Assembly: GCA_964059195.1 (NCBI GenBank)
Contig: CAXKWD010000003.1
Coordinates: forward strand, 15,296,606 to 15,360,605
DNA: 64,000 nucleotides
Source of the DNA: Ectobius pallidus
Taxonomy: Eukaryota; Arthropoda; Insecta; Blattodea; Ectobiidae
Reading direction: 5' to 3'
Shown: piece after piece, positions 41,876 to 52,682 of the stretch
Layout of the letters: each line of letters opens with the position of its first letter
Numbering within the stretch: position 1 is the stretch's first letter
The notes under the pieces: model-generated
Databases searched by the model: none
Told to the model about the DNA's origin: nothing
What the model saw: only the letters and a program-made list of their open reading frames with translations
Made by a program: the position numbers and the translations under genes

Positions 41876-42535
41876 GGGAGGGAGAGATGATGCAAAGAAT
41901 TTCACAAATAAGAGACAATTGGAACAATTATAAAACTAAAAATTATGCAATAAAAGAGGACATCAAGGAAGACGAAAGTGACCGAAGGAATACGACTGAC
42001 GAAGGAAGTGGCTGCGACTGATAAAAGCAGAGAGGAAGGGCATTCTGTATGCACAGGCATGTGTGTCGTGGCTTTACGGTTGGTTTACAAGCAAAGAGCC
42101 GTGACATGTACAAAAACTTCACTTTCATGTTTCTTGACACTGTCCGCACATGAGAGCTGCCATTTTCTGCTTCCTTGCCCATCCGTCCCTCGAGGCGAAC
42201 CAGCCTGACCTCTGGTGTCGTATTCCGATACCATTGATCTTCACTTCCGAAGTCATTCCATTGAATTTCTTACACAAGACATGTTCAAGTGTTCTGATAA
42301 GACTGTGTTGTTGTTCTACTTGCTTCTTCACTTAATGTATATGTAATATAGACTGTAGACTAGCCTATTATTTCTGAAGTTATCATTGGTTTTTCTCAAC
42401 TAATACAAAGCCTACAGCAATGATCAATTATTAAGGAAAAGTGGATGGGATTTTTTATAAACCTCTGACATGGCATATTTAGATTACTTTAATTTAGGCT
42501 AAATTTGTTTGTTTAAAATAATCTTCTATATACAT
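41872..42535. other. unassigned sequence with overlapping frames
   Basis: Between 41943 and 42335 both strands stay open in short frames and the base composition is richer in G+C than around it. No domain or splice context could be supported and the frames contradict each other. Confidence 0.35.
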
Positions 42536-43258
42536 GGTGTTAATTAATAACATTCAAATATTTACCTGTGTACAGAGGGGACACAGACAAGCAACTTTTA
42601 TTAATAGGTTTTTGCTCTATGACATAAAATGTCAGGGCATTAAAGTCATTATATATATATAATTTTTTTTTACAATTTATTACAAATTTATTGCAAATTA
42701 CAAATTAGAAAATACAAATTAATACAAAATTATTACAAATAAAAATTAATATAAACACAATTAGTACAGTTTGAAAAGAGTATTATTTGCCCCGCATGAG
42801 CATAGCTCGTGTTCGGGGTCAGTTCAGTCATACTAAAATTATATTTTGAACATTATTTGAATAAAATTTGGTGCTCATAAGTCAATAATTAAGCAAAATA
42901 GGGTTAACATTTTCATTAAATTGACTTCATGCCTTCTTAGTGATTCTTAATCATTCATCACCATCGTATATGATTATATCATAATTTAATGTTTCCATAA
43001 TCTGCAAAATTTACAGGCTAATCACATGACTAGCCGCCACTGCATTAGTTATTTTATTCCTAACTACAGCGTTAACAAAGAAGTTCCTTTGTTTTGCATT
43101 TTTTCAAATGTTAGAAGTCAGTGGCGGCCATGCCCTAAGAGATTTTATGCTGTAACAAGAAAAACTGAATCAATACAGCAAAAGTCTAATAATAAATGTT
43201 GCTTGCCTATGTCCCCTCTATACTCAGGAAAAATATTTCGGTGTTATTCATTAACACC
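42536..43258. mobile_element. TIR element (~108-bp arms) with nested LINE end
   Basis: Left arm GGTGTTAATTAATAAC ... AGAGGGGACACAGACAAGCA and right arm, inverted, GGTGTTAATGAATAAC ... AGAGGGGACATAGGCAAGCA match over ~108 bp (42536-42643 with 43150-43258). The flanks CTATATACA and CTATATATA suggest an ~8-bp TSD, but the AT repeat makes this uncertain. No transposase. Confidence 0.68.
42655..42850 (-). mobile_element. LINE 3' UTR with hairpin
   Basis: The minus strand has the hairpin CCCCGAACACGAGC / GCTCATGCGGGG (42790-42818) and ends in repeated ATTTGTAAT-like units (42660-42750). It is the same 3'-end design as at 12268-12400. Confidence 0.7.
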
Positions 43259-43801
43259 CTATATATACGAGGGATGGGGCATAGGCCTAAGTTAAGACAG
43301 AATTTTTATTTTTGAAAATGTGGGATCATTTCGAAATTTTGAAACATGCAAATGGAAGGGCCAGGTATGGAATGTAATCTCTATATATATATAAAAGGCT
43401 TTGTCCTGACTGACAGGAATCAACGTAGAGCCTAAACTATAACAGGTAGAGACTTGGAATTTTGACAGTACCTTCGTTTCATAATCTAGGTGCTCACCAA
43501 GAGAGGATTTTGAAAAATTCTGATTCTAAATGCCAAAAATTAAATGTTTTTGAAAATACTTAATCCCTTTTTACATAGAATTATCAATTCCAAATCACAG
43601 AATATATTGTTGCCAAATTTTATATGATGGGCTTGGAAAAAACAATTGAAATGCACTTTTGACAAATAAGAGAAGTTATCAAAATAATTCATGTTATAAA
43701 TAAATATTACAGAATGAAATCCACTAAAATAATGGAATCACATAACTTTCTCTACCCGGAACATAGAGAAAACAAAACGAGGTATGGTAATGTGTATATT
43801 A

Positions 43802-45171
43802 AGTGCCAGTATGGTACTTTATGAGATTGTGTGGGGGACGAAAAATGTCTGTCCGTCTGTCTGTCTGTCTGTCCGTCCGTCCGTGTGTCTGTACGCGCTC
43901 TAACTCAAATACGCTTTTTCGGATTTTCATGAAACTTGGAAAACACATTTATAATGTCAATGGGAAGAACCCTATTGATATTGAACCAAATCGGTTCACC
44001 GGTACCGGAGTAATGCCCAATTTAGTGCCTATTTTAATAGATTATGGCGCCTTTCTAATAGAAAGGCGCCATAATTCAAATACGCTGTATCGGATTTCCA
44101 TTAAACTTGGTATACGCATTTATGACATCCATGAAAAGTACTCTGTTAAATTTGAACCTAATCTGTTGACCGGTACCGGAGTAAAACCCAATTTAGTGTA
44201 TATTTTAAAGGCGCAATAGCTCAAATACGCCTTATCGGATATTTATGAAACTTCGTATACGCATTTATACTATCCATGGAAAGACGTCTGTTGATGTTCA
44301 ACCAAATCGGTTGGCCAGTACCGGAATAATGCCCAATTTATTGCCTTTTATGTTAATATATGAGAAGTCGCGATAACTCAAATATGCTTTATTGGATTTT
44401 CCTGAAACTTTGTATACCCATTTATAATGTACATGGGAAGACGTCTACCGATATTGGACCAAATCGGTTGTCCGGTACCGGAGTAAAACCCAATTTAGTG
44501 TCTATTTTAAAAACGCGGTAACTCAAATACGCTTTACCGGATTTTTATGGAATTTGGTATACACATTTATAGTGTTCATGGGAAGAGGTTTACTGATACT
44601 GGATGAAATCGGTTCACCTGTTTCGGAGTAATGCTCAATTTGGTGCCTATTTTATGATAATATACGTATTCGAAAGAATTTATATAAAAAAAAGCAAATC
44701 ATTTATCATGACAACATAGTCAATTGTTTTACTGTGATATTTTACGGCTTTGGAAATTAAAATAGAGATAGCTATGACCAAAAACACTATTGTTTTACAT
44801 GCGCTTATAACTTACAACTAGACCGTTAAACTGACCCAGGTGACCGAGATGGTAACGTTTTGGCCTCACGTTATGGAGTTCCATGGTTCAAACCCCGAAA
44901 CCAGCCAATTTCACTTTCTTTTTCGTATTTTTATGTGAGTGTGCGATTGTCAAGATATCAAAAATCTGTACAGTTCAGCTGATGCTGGAAGATTTTAATC
45001 TGATTAAAAAGAAAACTAGACCTTTGTTCTTCCCTAAGCCCTGCTTAATGAATAAATCTGGAGCTTAACTTGTAAATCAATTAAAAAAACATATTCTGCA
45101 TATCATAATTGCGGTCATAACTGATTAAAAAAAACATACTGGCACTTTTTTACATCAGTTTACCTGATTTT
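43802..45171 (+). mobile_element. minisatellite-bearing element, family N (five units)
   Basis: It starts AGTGCCAGTATGGTACTTT after ATTA and ends GATTTT before a second ATTA (4-bp TSD; the empty site is in 49013-49877). It has a GTCTGTCTGTCTGTC run, then five ~150-bp units (from about 43885, 44060, 44205, 44355 and 44510), each with CTCAAATACG, TGAAACTTGG-like, ACCAAATCGGTT and GGTACCGGAGTAA blocks. A SINE (44825-45013) sits in its 3' part. The 138-codon frame at 43803-44219 simply follows the repeat. Confidence 0.85.
44825..45013 (+). mobile_element. SINE family B-like, inserted in N, perfect 9-bp TSD
   Basis: The flanks AACTAGACC at 44816-44824 and 45014-45022 are identical, and N copies elsewhere have a single AACTAGACC-like stretch. 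The head holds GAGATGGTAACG and the B-box-like GGTTCAAACCCCG, followed by AACCAGCCAATTTCAC. Confidence 0.88.
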
Positions 45172-45582
45172 ATTATTATATTATATCGCAGGTTTTTGGA
45201 GAGAAAAGTATGAAAGTGATAATGCTTTCTGTTTAATTTCATCCCCAAAACGGTTTTATGGTAACATAAGAGTGGGAAATTTCCCGCCTCGATATTACAA
45301 TTTTATGTTACAGGAATTTCTGTTTCTTCTTATTTGAACCTCTACCAGGCTTGCTGTGCACTGTACAAGCGATGGGATGCAAAATTCTAGATCCTCTATG
45401 AGCCATAAAAAACTATATCAAGCGTTTTCTGAGGGAATAGTTTGAGTGTAATAAGTCGTTCTTCCTATTTCAAATTATAAAAGCCTATATAAGGACCTAG
45501 AATTTAAAATTGAAAATCCTTCATAAGTTAATTTCCAATTACAAAATACAAAACCCGGGCGACGGTGGGTCTTTTAAGCTAG

Positions 45583-46007
45583 TGTATGTATAATGCAGAT
45601 TCTGGGAACAAGATGTAGAATAAAGGGAGCATAAACATGCATGCATGACGGCATCGTGCCACTCTACTGTACTGCAGTAGTTGGAAGCATGAAAGCACGT
45701 ATAATATAAAAGCCTCGAAATTCGGTACGGTAGGTCCTTATTCCCAAAACTCAAACAGTTCCCTGTGATATTCTCAAGAAATTTCGCTCTAAGAAAAAGC
45801 TACTCTCATGTAAGAACGCTGTTTACATCTTGTCGCATTCAATCTGCACGTCGGCTGACTCGCAAGTTATACCTTCTATGCATACGAAAATGTCATCAAA
45901 TTACGTGTCCATATAGACGAAGCTCTATCTTACGATGATGGCGATGTTTGTGACTTTAATTATTCATGCATGCTTAATTCTGTAAATATTCGCTGAGTAG
46001 TCATAAT
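45583..46007. other. unassigned sequence
   Basis: No feature recognised. Confidence 0.4.
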
Positions 46008-46793
46008 CAGGGCCCGGATTCTAATGACATGTCATCTTTTTATTGATGCTGCATAGACATTGCCAACTTGTAGATAAATCCTAATCATGGCCTCTAGAGT
46101 AGGCAGAAATACATTTTTATTAGGTCATTTTTTGTCAATTTATACAATTTTATATTTTTATTGCATTTATTTCAATTATAGGTCAATTTTAGGTCATTAT
46201 TTTGTAATTTTGGTGTCATTTGATTCCTTATTTACCTTTTTTTCGTCGCTAGCGGTGCTGTCTTTGAACTGTTGTTTGTTTGATGCAAAAAGGAAAAAAA
46301 TCGGCGTTGTGTTGTCATGTCTCAGTCGGACATGAGGATCAAAGAAACGCAAAAATAATTGTACCTAGGTATTATATTACTATTGTTATTAGATTGACTT
46401 GGCACCAGTGTCTTCCACCTGCTTGGATTTGAGAGTGCAAACTACTGTTTACCCTCAATAAATAACAATATAATCCGGCAGATCACAAAAGGAAATGCCG
46501 AATTTTGACTCGCCATTGCATCAGTGCCAGTAGGCCTATTAATTTCCATGAGAAAAGAACATTCACAACATTACAGTTATTTACAGTTTTTACAATTATG
46601 TGCAAACTAATCTGTCAGCCTGTCACCTCTCGTCTAGCGGTATGACGTCAGACCTCCAACGTCCAATCACGAGTTTCTTCATAATACGAGGAAAGAAGAA
46701 TTCGCTAGATCGTGGTACAAAAGAAACTGCATCAGTGGGTGGGTTGGGTGGGGCCGATTCATCCCAAGGTGCGACTTATATTTGAATTTTCCC

Positions 46794-46794
<1 letters not shown>

Positions 46795-46841
<47 letters not shown>
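46795..46841. repeat. (TAG)n microsatellite
   Basis: About 15 TAG units inside the hAT element. Confidence 0.95.
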
Positions 46842-46871
46842 CTAATAATATGCAGTTTTACTGTCATTAAT

Positions 46872-46873
<2 letters not shown>

Positions 46874-46918
<45 letters not shown>
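46874..46918. repeat. (ATT)n microsatellite
   Basis: About 15 ATT units, 33 bp after the TAG array. Confidence 0.95.
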
Positions 46919-47226
46919 TCACTGTAAAACCATTGAACATAAAGATCGACTCTGATTGTTGAAATACATTTTTATTAGTTTTATGAAAATGTAATAAATA
47001 AAATTAAATTGTTCCTATAATTTACTTTTTTCTGTGCTAGCCTTTAACACGTATATGCGAGAAAGTTTGTGCAACATATTTTTGCACCATTTATTTCTAA
47101 CTAAAATATCAGTTTTTAGGTAATTTTCTTATAAATTATTAAGTCATTTTCTTTAAAATTTAGGGTCATTTTATAGGTCATTTTCAAACAATTTTAGGTC
47201 ATCAGAATCCGGACCCTGGTCATAAT

Positions 47227-48315
47227 AAATAGCTTGAGGTCCGGATTATTTCAAGATAGATTATCATAGGTAATCCCACGAGAGTTTACGAGTTTATCGA
47301 TAGATTCGCGACTGCGCAGCAGTGTCCCGTGGATTACTTTCGAGGCTCTCGCGGACTATCTGTGGTCTATGGACCACCGGTTGGGAACCACTGCTCTAAA
47401 CCGTCAGAGCAAAAACTACAAGATCTTGAAACTACTGCAAACATTAATTATTTTTACCAGAATTCACAATAGCATACTGTTTAATTTCAAATAAAATAAT
47501 AGAAAGCTACATAGATGTAGAAAGGCTTACGCTTTGATGTGAATACTTTCGTCCCCTATGGTGACGCCGAAGGAAATATTTTCAATTAGTAACCTTTTTT
47601 CGTAAAACAGGATAGCACTACCTATGAGGGTAAATTTGCCTTCATAGGAGTAATTAATGTGAAATATTTGTTTATCATGTCTGCTCAAAAATAAAAAAAG
47701 GCAAAATATCCGGAAGCAATTACATAATTCTGTTTCCCGAGATACCATAACAATGTAGCCTACAACTGTAAAAGCTCTAAAAATAATAAACATTGTAAAA
47801 ATAATAATAAAAACTGTAAAAATAATAAACACGAAAACAACTAGGTTCTTCAACAGATATTCATAAAAAAAATGGCTTGCAATATTTCTCAGAGGAGGAA
47901 ATCCTTTTAGGAGAGCTGCTTTAAATTAAGGGTGCCATTTTGACACAGCCAAATCTAATTATAAGAACTAATTTTTTTTAAGTTGAGATTTTTAAATATA
48001 ATTTTCACTATAAGGGTTCAATAGCCATTCTGATGTACCATTTGTATGGAACTTGAAATAATCTTTTATACCCTAAGGAAAACTTCTTATTGTATATCTA
48101 TTAAGTTTTCTTAAGTTTGTTTATTGTTATTGTGTAATCATTTCTGTTATATCGTTGTTAATATTCTCGTCTAGATGGTAAGATTTGTCTTTTCGGCAGC
48201 CTTATATTCAAGGAAGCAGTCAAAATAAATATATGATTTTTTATATTACACTTCTAAACCAGCTATCAATAAAGGACTTTCTTTCTAATTATTAAAAATT
48301 TATGAATGTAAATGG
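47227..48315. other. mostly unassigned; hAT end at 47379-47393
   Basis: GGTTGGGAACCACTG at 47379-47393 is the right terminus of a hAT like 7596-8265, but its left end could not be located. The rest is A+T-rich; the 108-codon minus frame at 47527-47853 is low-complexity (I/F-rich) and not credible as a gene. Confidence 0.4.
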
Positions 48316-48323
48316 TTATAGAC

Positions 48324-49009
48324 CAGTGGTTCCCAGCGTTTTATTCCCCCTTAGAATATCATGAAATCCTCACGCCCCCTTTGATAGTGATGGGGAGAAG
48401 AAGGCCTAAAAACCTGATTGTCAGTACTTTTGTACTTTAAAAGATCCTTATAATACTTGTAAAAATAAAATTAATATTGCTCACCTCTTTTATTATTCTT
48501 GTTTATCCTGTGATGCTTTTGCTGTCACACACACACATATAAAACACGAAAATGCATATATAATTATTGTGAATCTTATTTGAGTCTTAGTACAGTTCAT
48601 AAAAAAAGTTAAATGTAGAAACATAAATGTCCAATGTAGAGTTAAAACTGAATGTTAGTGAGATGATTGGCACTGTTTGTCTTTCACCAGCTCTGAGATA
48701 TTAGGTTTTATGTTTGACAAAGCACACCGCAGATCACTCGTATCTCGTGTGGTTGTATTTCCAAATTATTATAAACGTGTTGAGGACAAGATACGACTAT
48801 TTAATGTGACAGGGAAGATATACTTACAATTTATATGTAAATTCACACTATTCTGTTATTCTGGTTAATTACAGTATGTGTCTGTGCATTTGTTTGGTTA
48901 AAGTTAACCGATTAAAAATTCTTGTCGACCGACAAGGCAACAACACTAAATCAAAATATGAATTTCAAATTGTTGCACGGCCCCCTAAGAAGAGCCTCGC
49001 GCCCCCCTG
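48324..49009. mobile_element. hAT non-autonomous element; right TSD split by a Helitron
   Basis: It starts CAGTGGTTCCCAGCG and ends GCGCCCCCCTG. The left TSD is TTATAGAC (48316-48323). The right TSD is TTA (49010-49012) plus TAGAC (49878-49882), separated by the Helitron 49013-49877. The interior has GCCCCC-rich edges and no transposase. Confidence 0.9.
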
Positions 49010-49012
49010 TTA

Positions 49013-49877
49013 TCTCTATATATATAAAAGGCTTTGTCCTGACTGACTGAATGAATGACTGACTGACTGATTGACTGAATGACAGGAATCAACGTACAGC
49101 CTAAACTATAACAGGTAGAGACTTGGAATTTTGACAGTACCTTCGTTGCATAATGTAGGTGCTCACTAAGAAAGGATTTTGAAAAATTCTTATTCTAAAT
49201 GCCAAAAATTAAATGTTTTTGAAAATACTTAATCCCTTTTTACATATAATTATCAATTCCAAATCACAGAATATATTGTTGTCAAATGGTATCAGGTGGG
49301 CTTGGAAAAAACAAATGAAATGCACTTTTGACAAATAAGAGAAGTTAGCAAAATAATTCATGTTATAAATAAATATTACAGAATGAAATCCACTAAAATA
49401 ATGGAATCACATAACTTTCTCTACCCTGGACTTAGAGAAAACAAAACGAGGTATGGTAATGTGTATATTATTATATTATATCGCAGGTTTTTGGAGAGAA
49501 AAGTATGAAAGTGATAATGCTTTCTGTTTAATTTCATCTCCAAAACGGTTTTATGGTAGCATAAGAGTGGGAAATTTCCCGCCTCGATATTACAATTTTA
49601 TGTTACTGGGATTTCTGTTTCTTCTTATTTAAACCTCTACCAGGCTTGCTGTGCACTGTACAAGCGATGGGATGCAAAATTCTAGATCCTCTATGAGCCA
49701 TAAAAAACTATATTAAGCGTTTTCTGAGGGAATAGTTTGAGTGTAATAAGTCGTTCTTCCTATTTCAAATTATAAATGCCTAAATAAGGACCTAGAATTT
49801 AAAATTGAAAATCCTTCATAAGTTAATTTCCAATTACAAAATACAAAACCCGGGCGACGCCGGGTCTTTTAAGCTAG
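49013..49877 (+). mobile_element. Helitron family Q, complete copy
   Basis: It begins TCTCTATATATATAAAAGG and ends TTTTAAGCTAG after the hairpin ACCCGG-GCGACG-CCGGGT. It is inserted between A49012 and T49878, inside the 8-bp TSD of the hAT 48324-49009. Length 865 bp, non-coding. It is the reference copy for 43378-45582 and 50191-51056. Confidence 0.95.
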
Positions 49878-49882
49878 TAGAC

Positions 49883-50190
49883 AATATGGAATGAGTCCTG
49901 AAGAATGTTTAAGGCCAATTCCTGTAATGTGGCTGAAGACAGTAAAAAAGACACAACATTTCGATTGTCCCTCTCGCCCCAAAATAGCAACCCAATCCCA
50001 TCCCAATCTCTTATCTCATTCTTCTCCTTCAAGTATTGGCAGCATGGATGATAATGAAGTTTCTTTCCCGTGTCTATTTCCTTTCACCTAGTATGCACTT
50101 GCGCAGACAGAGGTTATTGATTTCTCGTACATAGCTGCCAATGTAAGAGATGGATATGAACAACGCTTTTCAGTCAACAAGTATGACATA
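49883..50190. other. unassigned sequence between two Helitrons
   Basis: About 300 bp; a 66-codon plus frame from 49891 (SPEECLRPIPVMWLKTVKK at its start) is not recognised. Confidence 0.35.
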
Positions 50191-51056
50191 CTAGCTTAAA
50201 AGACCCGACGTCGCCCGGGTTTTGTATTTTGTAGTTGGAAATTAACTTATGAAGAATTTTCGATTTTTAAATTCTAGGTCCTTATATAGGTATTTATAAT
50301 TTGAAATAGGAAGAACGACTTATTACACTCAAACTATTCCCTCAGAAAACGCTTGATATAGTTTTTTATGGCTCATGGAGGATGTAGAATTCTGCATCCC
50401 ATCGCTTTTACATAGCAAGCCTGGTAGGGGTTCAAATAAGAAGAAAGAGAAATTCCTGTAACATAAAATTGTAATATCGAGGTGGAAAATTTTATTTCCC
50501 ACTCTCATGTTACCATAAAACTGTTTTGGGGATGAAATTAAACAGAAAGCATTATCACTTTCATACTTCTCTCTCCAAAAACCTGCGATATAATATAATA
50601 ATATACACATTACCATACCTCGTTTTGTTTTCTCTATGTCCAGGGTAGAGAAAGTTATGTAATTGCATTATTTTCGTGGATTTCATTCTGTAATATTTAT
50701 TTATAACATGAATTATTTTGATAATTTCTCTTATTTGTCAAACTTGCATGTCATTTTTTTTCAAACCCATCTGATACCATTTGGCAACAATATATTCTGT
50801 GATTTGGAATTGATAATTTTGTGTAAAAACGGATTAAGTATTCTCAAAAAGTTTAATTTTTAGCATTTAAAATCAACATTTTGCAAAATCCTTTCTTAGT
50901 GAGCACCTACATTATGAAACGAAGGTACTGTCAAAATTCCAAGTCTCTACCTGTTATAGTTTAGGCTGTACGTTGATTCCTGTCATTCAGTCAGTCATTC
51001 ATTCAGTCAGTCAGGACAAAGCATTTTATATATATATATATATAGAGAGAGAGAGA
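50191..51056 (-). mobile_element. Helitron family Q, complete copy
   Basis: The minus strand begins TCTCTCTCTATATATATA and ends GGGTCTTTTAAGCTAG with the ACCCG / CGGGT hairpin. Host bases A and T as expected (T51057 and A50190 on plus). At 866 bp it is collinear with 49013-49877. Confidence 0.93.
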
Positions 51057-51185
51057 TTTGCGACCACGGTGAGAAATTTGGCGTTAAAAAGGCGTAATGT
51101 ACTTTAAATTTTCAATTTATAGAAGGCTGAGTCTATTTAATAATCATATGTAATTATCTGGCATATTTTCTCCTTTTAATTAATA

Positions 51186-51578
51186 TTGCCTATCTTTAAA
51201 AGAACTAAAAAAGATAGAAAATCAATCCAAACGTGCCAAAATAGAATGGAAAGGAAAATGCTGGGCATCACATGGAGAGATAGAATAAGGAACGACGTAA
51301 TACGACGAAGAACACAAATAACAGATGCAGGAAACGACAGGAGGTACCTAAAATGGAGATGGGCCGGACACATAATGAGACAAGATCCTGCTCGCTGGAC
51401 TCACAGAATAACTTCATGGGAACCAAGGATGGGAAGACGGAAAGTAGGAAGACAGAGAACACGGTGTTCGGATGAACTAAGGGCAACTTTCGGCAACAGA
51501 TGGACCACCACAGCTAAAGACAGAGGAAAATGGCAACTTCTAGTCAAGACAGCAATCCAAAACAACAACACAGGATGA
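51186..51578 (+). pseudogene. RTE-type LINE ORF2 C-terminus (5'-truncated, open)
   Basis: An uninterrupted 130-codon frame encodes NRMERKMLGITWRDRIRNDV, RRTQITDAGN, LKWRWAGHIMRQDPARWTHR, ITSWEPRMGRRKVGRQRTRC and DELRATFGNRWTTTAKDRGK with a stop at 51576-51578. ERKMLGI(T)-x-RDR(K/I)RN and the W-x-WAGH block are diagnostic of RTE-clade LINE C-termini. Reverse transcriptase and endonuclease are missing, so it is a truncated insertion, the least decayed one in the window. The 3' UTR (to 51856) contains CCCGTGCCCCTCGGGGAC and ends in TAATAC repeats, as RTE elements do. Confidence 0.9.
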
Positions 51579-51828
51579 AGACAGTAAATAGCAAGGAGCA
51601 GGAAAGCAGTGCACGACCGAAAAGGGAAGACCTAAACCCACAGTGTATAGTGCTAGAATTATATATAGGACACCAAAAAAAATTATAGACTACATATCGG
51701 ACCATAAATGATAGACTATAGGCATAAGTAATAATAGGAAGATCCTTCCCGGAATGGCTAACCGGGATTGCGAACACAAGCCACCTCTCCCAGGAGAGAG
51801 GCCCGTGCCCCTCGGGGACATTATGGGC

Positions 51829-51856
51829 TAATACTAATACTAATACTAATCTTTAA
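51829..51856 (+). repeat. (TAATAC)n tail of the RTE element
   Basis: About four units of TAATAC directly after ATTATGGGC mark the 3' end of the LINE. Confidence 0.9.
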
Positions 51857-51996
51857 AAGTGATTCTTTTATCTTCGACTGCCAAAAAAGGGTTTTAAAGC
51901 ATTCAGAGAAAAAAAAAAGATTTTGAAAAATTCAGCACTTCCTAACCCTACTAATCTCTGTACGATAGTATCACATAGTGGTAGAAAGGTAATATA

Positions 51997-52556
51997 CAGG
52001 GCCCGAATTTTGATGACATGTCATCTTTTAACTGGTACATCATGGATGTTGCCCACTAGTACAGATATTCTAACCATGACTCCTATATAAGAAAAATGGT
52101 AATTTTTGTGTAATCTTTTACCATTTCCCCCATTTTAAATTTTTAAGTCTTTTTAGAATCTAATGTCATTATTTTGTCATTTTTTGGCGATTTTAAGGTA
52201 TTTTTTCCACATTTCATATTTTTAGGCAATTTTCAAAGGTATGTAAGAAAAGTATTTTCTGATTTTGTGTTGTTTCTCGAATTATGTAGAGTTTTTGTTG
52301 CATTTACTTGCAAAATAAATAGATCTTGTTTTAATTATAATTTGGATGTTTGCTGTTTGCATTTAACCGTGTGTAATTAACTAATTAAAATCTATAATTT
52401 GGTCAATCACATAAATGTAGACTAGACACAAATCTGGTGAATAAACTTAACATTTTTATAAAAAATTATAGGCCTTTTTTAAAATTTTTTTCATTTTTGC
52501 AGTCATTTAAGAGCTCATTTTTAAAGTATTTTTAGGTCATCAAAATCAGGGCCCTG
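51997..52556 (+). mobile_element. hAT non-autonomous element, family J
   Basis: The ends CAGGGCCCGAATTTTGATGAC and, inverted, CAGGGCCCTGATTTTGATGAC are TIRs. The flanking octamers GTAATATA and GCAATAAT are a poor match, so the TSD is decayed. It aligns with the interrupted copy 34645-37056 (inverted). 560 bp, no ORF family. Confidence 0.85.
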
Positions 52557-52682
52557 GCAATAATATGAAGGTTTATCATTAAACTTACCAAATGTGGTCA
52601 GTGTAAATAAAGTAGTCCTAGTTCTCGAACACTTACCTGCAAAAAAAAAAAAAAAAAAAATACACTTGATTAATTATAATTT

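Larger units (their letters stand above)
43378..45582 (+). mobile_element. Helitron family Q, interrupted by N
   Basis: It starts TCTCTATATATATATAAAAG after A43377 and ends TTTTAAGCTAG before T45583, with a decayed ACCCGG-type hairpin just before. Outside the insert (43802-45171) it aligns end to end with 49013-49877. No ORF of its own. Confidence 0.9.
46008..47218 (+). mobile_element. hAT non-autonomous element, family J, perfect TSD
   Basis: The ends CAGGGCCCGGATTCTAATGAC and, inverted, CAGGGTCCGGATTCTGATGAC are TIRs. The octamer GTCATAAT flanks it exactly (46000-46007 and 47219-47226). It aligns with 20229-20985 (inverted) and 62815-63226, but carries an extra ~450-bp segment (about 46605-47050) with two microsatellites. 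No transposase. Confidence 0.93.

Noticed and set aside
41943..42335. Overlapping frames on both strands
   Set aside because: They contradict each other and show no motif; higher G+C alone is not enough.
43803..44219. 138-codon plus frame
   Set aside because: It follows the N minisatellite units and the GTCT run (SVRLSVCLSVRP); it is an artefact of a repeat that happens to lack stops.
46679..46867. Threonine-rich minus frame
   Set aside because: Translation of the (TAG)n/(CTA)n microsatellite.
47527..47853. 108-codon minus frame as a membrane protein
   Set aside because: I/F-rich only because the DNA is A+T-rich; no start context or homology.
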